A stretch of 64,000 nucleotides of DNA from Chthonomonas sp035294165 (GCF_035294165.1 NZ_DATGLN010000256.1:36955-100954), one strand, 5' to 3'; counted from the first letter of the stretch, positions 17,198-26,219 are shown. The notes: generated by a model from the letters alone, not told the origin. Numbers and translations: made by a program.

Positions 17198-17776
17198 CTA
17201 CAGTTGGCTGACGGCCTCTTGCAATTCGGCTATGGTGGGGTTGTCGGCAATGTCGTTGTAGTAGTGCGCATAACGGATGGTGCCCTGATCGTCTACCAGA
17301 AACACCCCGGGCATTTGAAACGGATCGCCTTGCGGTAGCAGGCTAAACTGTTTATGCAGCATGGCGCGGAAGGCACCAGAGATGACACGTCCCGAGGTGA
17401 ACTGGGTAAGTACCGCACGTCCTAGGGCAAAGGCGCGGTAGGCTTCTTTGGTGGGGTCGCTAAGACAGATGAAGGGCGCCTCTAGGCGTTGTTGTTGACA
17501 GAACGTTTGGGTGCGTTCCGGGGTGCCTATGGTAATAAGAGCAACCTGCACGTTGGAACGAATAAATAGTTCTTTTACTTGACGAAGTTGATTGACCAGT
17601 TCAAGGCAGAAGGGGCAGCCAAAGTGCCTGAGGAACACGAGAAGGGTTGGACGTTGAGACCAAAAGCAAGAGAGGGCTATCTCCTCTCCGCTATCGGCCA
17701 GTTGGACGTGGGCATCTGGAGCCTTTTCGCCTAATTGTAAGGTTGGCGTGGTATCCTTTTGTAGGGATGAAGGCAT
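17198..17776 (-). CDS. Peroxiredoxin-like AhpC/TSA-family protein
   Basis: A thioredoxin-fold protein of 192 residues. The active-site region reads LRHFGCPFCLELV, so the peroxidatic position is a CxxC pair (C-P-F-C) like that of peroxiredoxin-like 2 / AhpC-TSA antioxidant proteins. PGVFLVDDQGTIRYAHYY matches the cis-Pro and strand region of the fold. I chose the ATG at 17776 because GGAGGG lies 8 bases upstream; the frame is open to 17797. It is divergent from the glycosyltransferase at 17823 and is the first intact gene after two broken ones. Likely a cytosolic thiol peroxidase or reductase; the exact substrate is not visible. Confidence 0.78.
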   Translation of the reverse strand: MPSSLQKDTTPTLQLGEKAPDAHVQLADSGEEIALSCFWSQRPTLLVFLRHFGCPFCLELVNQLRQVKELFIRSNVQVALITIGTPERTQTFCQQQRLEAPFICLSDPTKEAYRAFALGRAVLTQFTSGRVISGAFRAMLHKQFSLLPQGDPFQMPGVFLVDDQGTIRYAHYYNDIADNPTIAELQEAVSQL

Positions 17777-17798
17777 AGATCGTTCCCTCCTACACACT

Positions 17799-17804
17799 AT
17801 TCTA
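17799..17804 (-). promoter_or_regulatory. Extended -10 for the peroxiredoxin-like gene
   Basis: GGTAGAAT on the minus strand with TAGAAT at 17804-17799. The same GGTAGAAT occurs before the DUF423 gene at 53934-53929. No clear -35 is seen. The message would have a leader of about 15-20 bases. Confidence 0.4.
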
Positions 17805-17822
17805 CCTTATTTGGATGGCAGA

Positions 17823-18710
17823 ATGGATTTATCTATTGTTATTGTGAATTACAATACCGGTCATTTGCTTCGTGCTTGTTTAGAAAGTTTGCCATCGGCA
17901 GTCTCTGGCCTGGAATATGAAGTTTGGGTGGTGGATAACGCTTCGCAAGATAACAGCGCCGACATGGTGGCTGCGGAATTCCCTACGGTGCAGCTGATCG
18001 CGAGTGAGCAGAATTTGGGGTTTGCTAAGGCCAACAATTTGGCATTGAAACGGGCCTCTGGGCGATACTGTCTTTTACTGAACCCGGATACCGAGCCAAA
18101 GCCGGGCGCGTTAAGGCGGATGGTAGACTATCTTGATGCACACCCCGATGTGGGTGCCGTGGGGCCAAAACTGCTTAACAGCGACGGCAGCCTTCAGCGA
18201 AACGGGCGTCCTTTTCCTTCCCCATTGCGCGAACTTCTCGGCTTCGATATTATCAGGAAGTTTTTCTCAGGCTTGTTGGGGCTGAAGTTCGAGTTTGGCC
18301 GTGACGATTTTGATGTGGAGTGGGACGTAGACCACGTTTCGGGCGCATGTATTATGGTGCCAAGAAGGGTTATCGAAGCAGTTGGGATGTTGGATGAGGC
18401 CTTTTTTATGTTTTACGAGGAGGTGGAGTGGTGTTGGCGCATAAAGCGAGCAGGCTATCGGGTCATCTACTTGCCACAGGCGGAGGTTGTTCATCACTGG
18501 ATGGGTAGCGTAAAAACGCAGTATCGGCAGATGGCCCGTCTGCTTTTAAAAAGCAGTTTCATCTACTACCGTAAAACGGCACCGCTTCCGGTGCGTCTGC
18601 TGGCAGCCCTCGTTAATGTGGCCCGCTTGGCGCGTAACGAGTTTATTCACGTGGGAGTGGGGATAAAACGCAGGCTAAGGTGCTGGTTAGCCAAGCGACC
18701 CGAGCGATAG
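17823..18710 (+). CDS. Family 2 glycosyltransferase (rhamnosyltransferase-like)
   Basis: A GT-A glycosyltransferase of 295 residues starting at the ATG at 17823 (MDLSIVIVNYN). The first strand and nucleotide pocket are VDNASQDNS at 38-46. The DxD-equivalent is NPDT at 87-90, followed by the acceptor-side motif SGACIMVPRRV and the catalytic-base region FYEEVEWCWR. This pattern matches WbbL-like rhamnosyl and other GT2 enzymes of cell-surface polysaccharide synthesis. A longer frame from 17748 would overlap the divergent peroxiredoxin-like gene and has no family support. No transmembrane segment is clear, so it probably acts at the inner face of the membrane. The acceptor is unknown. Confidence 0.88.
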   Translation: MDLSIVIVNYNTGHLLRACLESLPSAVSGLEYEVWVVDNASQDNSADMVAAEFPTVQLIASEQNLGFAKANNLALKRASGRYCLLLNPDTEPKPGALRRMVDYLDAHPDVGAVGPKLLNSDGSLQRNGRPFPSPLRELLGFDIIRKFFSGLLGLKFEFGRDDFDVEWDVDHVSGACIMVPRRVIEAVGMLDEAFFMFYEEVEWCWRIKRAGYRVIYLPQAEVVHHWMGSVKTQYRQMARLLLKSSFIYYRKTAPLPVRLLAALVNVARLARNEFIHVGVGIKRRLRCWLAKRPER

Positions 18711-18790
18711 GGAATGAGAATTACCTTTGTTATTCTTATTTCACCTTATGCCGCCTTCGTCTCTCGGGCATTGATCAGGTTGGGCTTTTG

Positions 18791-20167
18791 TTACGGGGTT
18801 TGTTTGCTCTTCGTTTGCGCTGCTAAGTGCCCACGAAAAAGGACGTTTTTTTCTGCCTGTAAACGCCGCGTGATGGCCTCGATGCAGTTTTCGGCTTCCT
18901 TTGCTAGGACGGAGTCGGCTATATCAGCTTCCGAATCGGCAAGAAAGCTTTGCAGTACCGGTAGGGTGTGGTGTTGACCGGTTTTCGTAAGGAGTTGAAG
19001 CAGAACACGGCGCGTCTGATGGTCTTGAAAGGCGTTCTCTTGTTCGGTTAGGGTTGCCGGACGTGGAGCCGAGGAGAAGAACATTAGGAAGTCGCTTAGC
19101 AAATCGAGAAACGGGATGACCATGCACAAGCCAAAGACGCAAACGGCTAGCATACTTGCTATGAGTGCGTCTTCAAGGTTCTCCGGGTCTAGGCAACTTT
19201 TGAGCGCCTGTCTCCACTCTAGGTTGCGCTTGGGGCAGAGAAGTGTGTAGATGCGAAGGTAGCTGCGGGCCGGTAGCTCAAGCCGATCGGTTTGTGGGAG
19301 GGCAGGAATAATTGTGGCCAACGCCTGCCGTGCACCATAGCATTGCCAAACATCGAATCGCTGTGGATCGCAGAACAGATGAAGCTTTTCGATAAGGAAG
19401 GGAATGCTACGCTTTGTGAGCGAGGCGAGCATATCGTTCTCAATATGCTGTTTTCTAGGTTTGAGCCAATAGGCGCGTTCCCACAATAGCAGGCATAGGA
19501 ACGAGCTACCGATGGCAATACAAAGCTGAAAACTTTTTCCGACGGCGTTCTGCTCAGAATCGGGCAGCATGAGAAATAGTGTCCCAAAAAGAGCCACTAA
19601 GAGAAGGAGCAGGATTAGGCGTAAACGACAGCGTTCGAGCGATTGCAGCAGGCGCTCGGCTCGTAATATCGTGTAACCTTCTCGAATCTGTGCTGTTGTT
19701 TGTGCGGCAATGTGAGAGAGGATTAGGGACTTGATCTCCATTCCGTGGGCGATGTTCGTGGGAATTTGTAGGAATATCCCATTACCCCACAGGGCCATCC
19801 GGCATGGGGTATCTAGATCGGTCAGGCGTTCATCGAGAACACACAGGCGAACTTTGTTTATGGGAATGCGTTGAAACGAACGGCCTTGTCGAACGCTGAT
19901 GCTCTCGTTGGTGATGACAAAGAGGCGCGGTAGTTGCGAGGGGGCCTTTGTTCCGGTTACGCCGAGTAGGTAGATCAACAAACCGAGTGCCTATACGGCG
20001 AGGGTAAAAGACCAAGGTGCGGAATCGGTGTGGAGATGCTCATGGATGTACGCACCGATGAAAACGATCAGCACCACTTCGAGGCCGATCGCGAAACAGT
20101 ACATTACAAAGGGCACTGCCGAAGTCTGCAGCCTATAGTGGCGATCAAAGGATACCGTTCCGAGCAT
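18791..20167 (-). pseudogene. Membrane/HEAT-like protein interrupted by an in-frame TAG
   Basis: From an ATG at 20167, with GAGGT directly upstream, the frame encodes a first membrane helix (VPFVMYCFAIGLEVVLIVFIG) and then reaches SAPWSFTLAV-TAG (19993-19991). The same frame continues with ALGLLIYLLGVTG, which completes a second membrane helix across the stop. It then runs 396 residues: a PH-like segment, two more helices near 115-150, and a helical region of HEAT type before the C-terminus at 18791. The stop sits in the middle of a hydrophobic segment, so it looks like a nonsense mutation rather than a gene boundary. I do not recognise a function. A separate downstream start would lack the first helices. 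Confidence 0.7.
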
Positions 20168-20330
20168 GACCTCTATTCCGTGCTGTTGATTTGATAGAGT
20201 AGACGTTGTTATTGCGCGAAGCGTTTCACGGCAACTCGGCATACCGACAAAAAAACACAATAATACCGTTTCAATGCACGGTTTTTGCGCATTGGAGGCC
20301 GTCGGGAACAGGTTACAGACGATTAGGCAC

Positions 20331-20783
20331 TTACATAGCCGCCTCCTCAAGGGTTATATTGGGAAAATGGCAAACCTTATTCTCTATGGCCGCCTCCTCA
20401 ATAAGCTCGGCTACAGTAGTGGAACGAAAGGCCTCCTCGATGAGGGCCACGGCGCCATCAATGCGCCTATGTAGCGGGCACAGGTTCTCCCCATGGACGG
20501 CCAGCTGCAGCGGGCAGGTGCGTATGCGCGGGATGGGGTCTACGGCATTGACTACCTCGTAGATGGTGATTTCGTAGGGGGCTTTCAAGAGGCGTGAGCC
20601 ACCATAGAGGCCGCGTTGCGAGCTGATAAGCCCCACCCGACTTAGGTTTTGCAGCACCTTTGAAAGGTAGCCTACCGGTACTCGAGTAGCCTCTGCAATC
20701 TCTTTGGTTGTTTTGGCGACACTCGGCTCCTTTGCGAGATAGACAATGGCACGCAGAGCATATTCAGCAGTCTGTGAGATCAT
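20331..20783 (-). CDS. nsrR: Rrf2-family regulator, NsrR-like
   Basis: A winged-helix Rrf2 regulator of 150 residues. The start MISQTAEYALRAIVYLA is the family signature, the recognition helix is in VPVGYLSKVLQ, and the wing is SQRGLYGGSRL. Cysteine ligands for an iron-sulfur cluster are present in RIRTCPL and ENLCPLHRR. In NsrR this cluster senses nitric oxide. The divergent position beside a nitric-oxide reductase and the RIC gene strongly favours an NsrR-like role over IscR. The spacing of the cysteines differs from Escherichia coli NsrR, so the cluster type is uncertain. A further Cys lies near the C-terminus (KVCHFP). Confidence 0.85.
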   Translation of the reverse strand: MISQTAEYALRAIVYLAKEPSVAKTTKEIAEATRVPVGYLSKVLQNLSRVGLISSQRGLYGGSRLLKAPYEITIYEVVNAVDPIPRIRTCPLQLAVHGENLCPLHRRIDGAVALIEEAFRSTTVAELIEEAAIENKVCHFPNITLEEAAM

Positions 20784-20824
20784 GGTCGTCCAAATCGTTC
20801 TCCAAAAATTTTTTTACCAAAAGG

Positions 20825-20855
20825 TTGACATGTAGTGTACCCCAAAGCGTATAAT
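20825..20855 (+). promoter_or_regulatory. Promoter of the nitric-oxide reductase operon
   Basis: TTGACA at 20825-20830 and TATAAT at 20850-20855 with a 19-base spacer. Both hexamers are perfect, and the long spacer fits a promoter held down by a regulator. Transcription would start near 20862. Confidence 0.75.
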
Positions 20856-20864
20856 ATTGATAAC

Positions 20865-20880
20865 TGGATAAAAATATCCA
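20865..20880 (+). promoter_or_regulatory. Candidate operator for the Rrf2/NsrR-like regulator
   Basis: A perfect inverted repeat TGGATA-AAAA-TATCCA begins about 10 bases after the -10 and covers the probable transcription start. An Rrf2 dimer bound here would block polymerase. It does not match the Escherichia coli NsrR consensus, so the assignment is positional. Confidence 0.55.
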
Positions 20881-20918
20881 TAAATAAGTTGCTCATCATC
20901 CAAATACGGAGGTCATTG

Positions 20919-23177
20919 ATGCGTTACGCGAGGTTATGGACTGTTTTAGGGCTTGTTGTCGCGGGATCGTTTGCCGTTTTAGGCCTGTTAGGACGTGAGA
21001 TATATCAGCAAGCGCCACCGCGCCCTAAGCGTGTGATAACGACAGATGGAAAACTGCTGTTTACACGTCAACAGATTCTCGACGGTCAAAACGTTTGGCA
21101 GACCATAGGAGGGCAGGAGCTTGGAACGGTATGGGGACATGGAGCTTATGTAGCGCCTGACTGGACAGCAGACTATTTGCATCGTGAATCTATGTGGATT
21201 CTCAATACCTGGGCACGGCAAGAGCATCAAAAACTTTACGATCAGCTGACCCCGGAACAGCAGGCCGGGTTACGGGCACGTTTGCAGACGGTATTGCGAA
21301 CGAACGGTTATAACCCACATACTGGTGACCTTATAGTGCCGCCTATCGTTGGCCAGGCGATAGAGGCCATGAACAAATACTATGCAGAGCTTTTTGGAAA
21401 GTACCCGGGGCTTGCCGGCGTTCGGAATGCCTATGCTATGCCCGCCGGAACGGTGGACAATGCGGTTCATCAGCAGGAATTGAATGCGTTTTTCTTCTGG
21501 GCTACCTGGGCTTGCGTCGCCAACCGGCCGGGGCAGACGATATCCTATACAAACGACTGGCCTCCAGAGCCTTTAGTGGACAATCGGCCTACCGGCTCAA
21601 TGGTGGTATGGTCGGTTGTTAGCTTCGTCCTTCTGCTTGCCGGAATCGGAGGGCTGGCCTGGTACTATGCCATTCAGTATTATCATGGAGATGAAGAGGC
21701 CTTAGCCAGCATTCCCAATGAAGACCCCTTCCTCCGCATGCCATTAACGCCCTCGATGAGGGCCACTCTCAAATACTTCTGGGTTGTCATAGCCCTATTC
21801 GTGATTCAGGTTATCATGGGCGGGATTACGGCACACTACGGAGTGGAGGGATCGGGCTTCTATGGGATTCCATTGGCGAAATGGATACCTTATGTCATTA
21901 CCCGCACATGGCATCTGCAACTCGGCATCTTTTGGATTGCGACAGCATGGCTTGCAACAGGTCTCTTTATTGCTCCGGTCGTATCTGGAAAAGAGATGAA
22001 AGGCCAACGATTCGGAGTTAATCTTCTATTCGTCTGTCTGCTTATCATCGTGGCTGGGTCGCTATTTGGGCAGTATTTGGCGGTTCATCACGATCTGGGT
22101 CTAAAGACCAATTTCTGGTTCGGACATCAGGGCTACGAATACTTAGATTTAGGCCGTTTTTGGCAGATATTCCTTCTGATCGGGCTATTTCTATGGCTGT
22201 TTCTCATGGTGCGAGCGTTATGGCCGGCCCTCACTAGGCAGGATGAATCGCGTGAGTTGCTTACGCTCTTTGTGCTTTCCGCCGTGGCTATTGCGGCTTT
22301 CTACGGGGCGGGGTTGCTGTATGGCCGACAAACAAATCTCGCCATAGAGGAGTATTGGCGATGGTGGGTTGTGCATCTGTGGGTAGAGGGGTTCTTCGAG
22401 GTCTTCTCTACTGTAGTCATCGCATTTCTGTTTGCACGGATGGGGCTTATTCGAGTTCGAACGGCCACAGCCTCTGTGTTGTTCACAACGATCATCTTCT
22501 TGGCTGGCGGAATTATCGGAACGTTCCACCATCTTTACTTTACCGGAACTCCAACCGCCGTTTTAGCTTTCGGGGCCACGTTTAGCGCACTGGAGATCGT
22601 TCCTTTAGTGATGATAGGGTTTGAGGGCTACTCCAATATTGCGCTACATAAAACGCTCTCCTGGGTGCAGAAATATCGCTGGCCTCTCTACTTTCTCGTG
22701 GCTGTCTCCTTCTGGAACCTCGTCGGCGCCGGTCTTTTTGGGTTTCTCATCAATCCGCCGATTGCGCTCTACTACATGCAGGGGCTTAACACAACCCCGG
22801 TGCATGCGCATACCGCCCTCTTCGGGGTTTATGGGATGCTGGGATTGGGTCTGATGCTCTTCTGTTTTCGGGCTTTTACGGCACGGAAGACCTGGAACAC
22901 ACAGGTGCTCGGTTTCGCCTTCTGGGCTATCAACATAGGACTCATGCTGATGGTGATCTTGAGCCTATTGCCAATAGGCTTGATACAGACCTGGGCGAGC
23001 GTTACTCACGGCATGTGGTATGCACGCTCGGTGGAGATCACCCAGATGCCGGTGATGCAGACGCTGCGGTGGATGCGACTGATAGGAGATACCACATTTG
23101 CCGTAGGCGCTCTGGCACTTGGATGGTTCGTGCTAGGTTTGAAGACCGGTTGGTCGTACGTAAAGGAGGTTGCCTAA
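20919..23177 (+). CDS. norZ: Quinol-dependent nitric oxide reductase (qNOR)
   Basis: A single-subunit nitric oxide reductase of 752 residues that reduces 2 NO to N2O with quinol in the cytoplasmic membrane. The N-terminal NorC-like part (residues 1-230) has a membrane anchor and the periplasmic WQTIGGQELGTVWGHGAY segment but no haem c motif, as expected for qNOR. The NorB-like part has about 12 helices. Haem and FeB ligands fit: WH332LQ, H487-x2-E490 in HLWVEGFFE and H537-H538 in FHHLYFTG. I start at the ATG at 20919, with GGAGGT 7-8 bases upstream; the frame is open upstream into the promoter. RIC follows 65 bases downstream. The module points to NO detoxification, since no nitrite reductase is in the window. 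Confidence 0.96.
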   Translation: MRYARLWTVLGLVVAGSFAVLGLLGREIYQQAPPRPKRVITTDGKLLFTRQQILDGQNVWQTIGGQELGTVWGHGAYVAPDWTADYLHRESMWILNTWARQEHQKLYDQLTPEQQAGLRARLQTVLRTNGYNPHTGDLIVPPIVGQAIEAMNKYYAELFGKYPGLAGVRNAYAMPAGTVDNAVHQQELNAFFFWATWACVANRPGQTISYTNDWPPEPLVDNRPTGSMVVWSVVSFVLLLAGIGGLAWYYAIQYYHGDEEALASIPNEDPFLRMPLTPSMRATLKYFWVVIALFVIQVIMGGITAHYGVEGSGFYGIPLAKWIPYVITRTWHLQLGIFWIATAWLATGLFIAPVVSGKEMKGQRFGVNLLFVCLLIIVAGSLFGQYLAVHHDLGLKTNFWFGHQGYEYLDLGRFWQIFLLIGLFLWLFLMVRALWPALTRQDESRELLTLFVLSAVAIAAFYGAGLLYGRQTNLAIEEYWRWWVVHLWVEGFFEVFSTVVIAFLFARMGLIRVRTATASVLFTTIIFLAGGIIGTFHHLYFTGTPTAVLAFGATFSALEIVPLVMIGFEGYSNIALHKTLSWVQKYRWPLYFLVAVSFWNLVGAGLFGFLINPPIALYYMQGLNTTPVHAHTALFGVYGMLGLGLMLFCFRAFTARKTWNTQVLGFAFWAINIGLMLMVILSLLPIGLIQTWASVTHGMWYARSVEITQMPVMQTLRWMRLIGDTTFAVGALALGWFVLGLKTGWSYVKEVA

Positions 23178-23242
23178 AATCGCTTTCGGCACTCACGGAG
23201 TTGGGGTTTGACCTTAAACCGAATCTCGAAGGAGGTAAGAAC

Positions 23243-23977
23243 ATGGTTGAGATTGATGTGCAAAAGACGATAGGGCAGCTTGTAGCCGAGCAGCCAGATA
23301 GAGCACGTGTGTTCGAGACATTTGGCCTGGACTACTGCTGCGGGGGTAAGAAGACCATCGGCGAGGCCTGCGCCGAAAAAGGCAAGAATGCGGACGAGGT
23401 AGTTGCAGCCCTCCGAGAGCACGATGCGGCGACACCATCAACTACAGAGAGGGATTGGAGCCAAGCTTCTTTGGGCGAGTTGGTGGATCACATCGTTACA
23501 ACCCATCACGAGTACCTACGCCGAGAGCTTCCGCGTCTGCAAGAGATGGCTGCGAAAGTGGCTTTGGTACATGGCGATCGGCACCCGGAGATGGTGCAGG
23601 TGCACGAGCTTTTCGAACGTTTTAAGCCCGAGCAGGAACTGCACATGGCCAAAGAGGAGGCCGTGCTCTTTCCGATGTGCAAGCTGCTCGATACCGCTAC
23701 GGAGGTGCCACGCACCTTTTGCGCCGGCACATTGCGACATCCCATCGAGGCTATGGAGCGTGACCATGCCATCGCCGGAGACGATTTGGCCGAGATGCGC
23801 CGATTGACGAACGGTTTCACTCCGCCGGAAGATGCCTGTAACACATTCCGCGTGTTGCTGGCCGGGCTTGCCGAGCTAGAGGAGGATATGCACCTGCATA
23901 TCCATAAAGAGAACAACATTCTCTTCCCACGGGCGCTGGCGAAGGAGGATAGTCTTCGAGCGGCAAAAGCCGACTAA
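23243..23977 (+). CDS. ric: Iron-sulfur cluster repair di-iron protein (RIC/ScdA/YtfE)
   Basis: A 244-residue RIC protein that repairs Fe-S clusters damaged by nitric oxide or peroxide. The N-terminal ScdA_N domain carries FGLDYCCGG (C32, C33). The hemerythrin-like domain follows with di-iron ligands in THHEYLRRELP, HMAKEEAVLFP, MERDHAI and DMHLHIHKENNILFP. The start is the ATG at 23243 with GGAGGT 6-7 bases upstream. An open frame reaches back to 23015, but that part lies inside qNOR and does not resemble RIC. It sits downstream of qNOR and is likely in the same NsrR-controlled message. Confidence 0.95.
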   Translation: MVEIDVQKTIGQLVAEQPDRARVFETFGLDYCCGGKKTIGEACAEKGKNADEVVAALREHDAATPSTTERDWSQASLGELVDHIVTTHHEYLRRELPRLQEMAAKVALVHGDRHPEMVQVHELFERFKPEQELHMAKEEAVLFPMCKLLDTATEVPRTFCAGTLRHPIEAMERDHAIAGDDLAEMRRLTNGFTPPEDACNTFRVLLAGLAELEEDMHLHIHKENNILFPRALAKEDSLRAAKAD

Positions 23978-23989
23978 ACCGTTATGCAA

Positions 23990-24020
23990 AGAGGGCTGGA
24001 GGGTTCCCCTTCAGCCCTCT
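23990..24020 (+). terminator. Hairpin after ric
   Basis: AGAGGGCTG pairs with CAGCCCTCT around a GAGGG/CCCCT inner part. The stem is strong but is followed by AAAGAGAG, not a T-run, so it may act as a weak terminator or a processing site between ric and the hemerythrin-like gene. Confidence 0.45.
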
Positions 24021-24053
24021 AAAGAGAGTAGAATCTTTGTGAGGAGATAGAAG

Positions 24054-24653
24054 ATGGCAATACAGATTGGGAGGAAGGCCGAAGGCAGCTTCCGCGAGCC
24101 GCTGCAACTGCTAAGCGATTGCCATCGGCGCATCGAGCGGTTTCTGCAAGAGCTCATTCATGTGGCCGAACAGACACAGGGCGATGGATTGAACGAGGCC
24201 TATCGGGATGAGCTCGATACGGCTTTACGCTATTTTGAAAACGCCGAGCCGCTTCATACGGCCGACGAGGAGGTCTCTTTGTTCCCCCGTCTGCGGGCAA
24301 AAAAGAATGAGGAGGCCGATCGCATTATCGCAACGTTAGAGGCCGATCATGACGTTGTAGGAGAACTGCAGAGGAGGATAGGGCAGATCGGGAGAAAGTG
24401 GCTGGAGCAGGGATACCTGGAAAAACAGGAGTTGAGGGAGCTTCTGGAAAAACTCTATTTTCTGCGCACCACCTATCACCAGCACATCGGAATAGAGGAT
24501 CGGGTACTTTTCCCGGTAGCGGCAACGTTATTAAGTGCGGAAGAGTTAGAGGCAATCGGGCGTGAGATGGCCGACCGACGTGGAGTGTCGTTTGATACGC
24601 CGCCGGGGACGCGCTGCGCAAGCCGCAGAGCAAAACAGGGGTCACCAAAATAA
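24054..24653 (+). CDS. Hemerythrin-like HHE-domain protein
   Basis: A 199-residue four-helix HHE-cation-binding protein. Di-iron ligand candidates are in LLSDCHRRIERF, EPLHTADEEVSLFP, LEADHDVV and TYHQHIGIEDRVLFP, the spacing of hemerythrin-like domains. It could bind oxygen, NO or iron; the neighbours (qNOR, RIC) point to NO stress. A -10-like TAGAAT lies at 24029-24034 and GAGGAG is 10 bases before the ATG, so it may have its own promoter. The last 20 residues are basic and of low complexity. Confidence 0.85.
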   Translation: MAIQIGRKAEGSFREPLQLLSDCHRRIERFLQELIHVAEQTQGDGLNEAYRDELDTALRYFENAEPLHTADEEVSLFPRLRAKKNEEADRIIATLEADHDVVGELQRRIGQIGRKWLEQGYLEKQELRELLEKLYFLRTTYHQHIGIEDRVLFPVAATLLSAEELEAIGREMADRRGVSFDTPPGTRCASRRAKQGSPK

Positions 24654-24679
24654 GGCAGAAATAAAGGAGGAGTGTTCTC

Positions 24680-24913
24680 TTGCGCGAACGTGTGTTATCT
24701 ATTCGCCTGACGCCTGAAGAGTACGAGTGGTTGCGACGGCGAGCCTATTGGGAAGGCTGCTCCATCGCTTCTTTGGTGCGAAGGGAGATTCATCAGCGGA
24801 TTGCAGAGGAAGGGTATCTACGCCCGCCGGATGATGAACCGCAAGACTTCGGCTACGAAAAAGAGATGATGCAGTTTGTGTTGGCCGTCCAAAATGGGGA
24901 GTTATCACCCTAA
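24680..24913 (+). CDS. Small ribbon-helix-helix-like protein
   Basis: A 77-residue protein read from a TTG at 24680 with AAAGGAGG 9-10 bases upstream. Residues 1-45 fit a ribbon-helix-helix DNA-binding fold: the strand RVLSIRLTPEEY followed by two helices (EWLRRRAYWEG and SIASLVRREIHQRI). The C-terminal tail is acidic with no recognised motif. It may be an antitoxin-like or autoregulatory protein, but no toxin partner is adjacent. It overlaps the convergent methyltransferase gene by 4 bases. Confidence 0.65.
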   Translation: MRERVLSIRLTPEEYEWLRRRAYWEGCSIASLVRREIHQRIAEEGYLRPPDDEPQDFGYEKEMMQFVLAVQNGELSP

Positions 24914-26217
24914 GGCTGCTGGGCATTAGGGACGGTTTCCAACTCGGGTTTGTCGCATGGGGTTAGAAACATCGCCAGCGGCCGATTGCCAACCCGGGCT
25001 AGTGCAAGCGTTACCGGTCGGGCTGTGCAGTCGGTTACGGCACGCAGTTGCTTGAGCAGCGAGCGCGTGTCGAAGGGCAGTCCCCGCTGTTTGATCTCTG
25101 CTATGTACCAGTGTTGTTGGCGCAAATAGGCTTGCACGTGTTTTAGGTTGTAGGGCGTCCAGTTCACTATGCGATAGCAGCGGGCAAAGGGAGTATTCAC
25201 CTGTCGTGCTGAGGTGATGTAGGCGATATGGGGATCGAGTAGATGGCCGCTGAGTTGGCAGGCAAGCTCCTCGACCAGTCCGGCGCGTATTATCGTTGGG
25301 GCGGGTTCGTAAAGCCATTCAAGAGGGTTTGAGCAAGCTGCCGCAAACGGCTGCCTACACGAAGGTTTCGAGGTAGGTAGAAGCGTAGATGCAGCGCCCG
25401 TTTTATGAAGCACGGTGGCGCAGGTGAAAGGAGGCATGTAATCCGTTTGATCGCATAGTCTGCTTATGGCCTCTCCCCACCATAAAGTCGCCTCTGAGCA
25501 TTCTCCAATTTCTCCGACATACTCCACGATGCAGTGTTCATCGAGAAGAGGCGCGAGATCGGCCGTAGGCGGAAGCTTCATCGCACCCCATTCAAAGTAC
25601 TTCTTCAGCTCCTTAAGCCAGGGTAGAGAGGGGCTAAGAGCCTCCAGATGGCGAAGACGGTGCGTTCCCTGTAAAGTTGAAATGCGACGTGAAGGATCGC
25701 AGAATACCGTAGAGACTCCTTTGCGACGCAAGCGCACCAGATCGAGCGTGCCGACATCCTGGCATAGGAAAGTAGCCGGTGCCTTTGGAGCTACCGCGGC
25801 GAGGTTGGCATGGGCACATGTAAGCCGTAGCAACGAACGATCCACAGCGATAACTGGCCCACGTCGAGCGAGCGCGAGGGTATCGCTGCCGATGGAGCAA
25901 CAGGCGTCAAGTATGAGAGTGTTCTTTGGAAAGTGGGAAGTGCGCCAGGTCGCCAAGACTTCTGAGGTGGCCTGTTCCAAAGCTTCAGGGGTAAAGAACA
26001 ACACTTCGGAATTTGAGAAGCGCTGCTCGGCACGCCGACGCAACTCCAAAAGCTCAACTATCGCGGCAGCAAGGGCAGGCTGACAAAACCTTCGCAAACG
26101 CGATAGGCGCGTGAGGCGTTCGGAAGGTAGAGTGCTGGCGAAGTGTAATAATGCTTGCCCTTCGCCCGTGGCGAGAAAGCGAACAATCTCAGGGGTGAGT
26201 GCGCTCCCTTCTTCCAC
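24910..26217 (-). CDS. Class I SAM-dependent methyltransferase with THUMP-like domain
   Basis: A 435-residue protein. A helical N-terminal part (1-80) precedes a Rossmann methyltransferase domain with motif I LDACCSIGSDTLALARRG near residue 108 and an acidic second strand VIAVDRS. FCDPSRR forms the catalytic-loop region, like the DPPR of related enzymes. The C-terminal 120 residues match the THUMP-like domain found with this family. Such proteins are usually annotated as RNA or small-molecule methyltransferases without known substrate. The start lies 2 bases after the stop of the upstream permease gene, which would place a housekeeping-type methylase at the end of the transporter operon. Confidence 0.78.
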   Translation of the reverse strand: MEEGSALTPEIVRFLATGEGQALLHFASTLPSERLTRLSRLRRFCQPALAAAIVELLELRRRAEQRFSNSEVLFFTPEALEQATSEVLATWRTSHFPKNTLILDACCSIGSDTLALARRGPVIAVDRSLLRLTCAHANLAAVAPKAPATFLCQDVGTLDLVRLRRKGVSTVFCDPSRRISTLQGTHRLRHLEALSPSLPWLKELKKYFEWGAMKLPPTADLAPLLDEHCIVEYVGEIGECSEATLWWGEAISRLCDQTDYMPPFTCATVLHKTGAASTLLPTSKPSCRQPFAAACSNPLEWLYEPAPTIIRAGLVEELACQLSGHLLDPHIAYITSARQVNTPFARCYRIVNWTPYNLKHVQAYLRQQHWYIAEIKQRGLPFDTRSLLKQLRAVTDCTARPVTLALARVGNRPLAMFLTPCDKPELETVPNAQQP

Positions 26218-26219
26218 CG

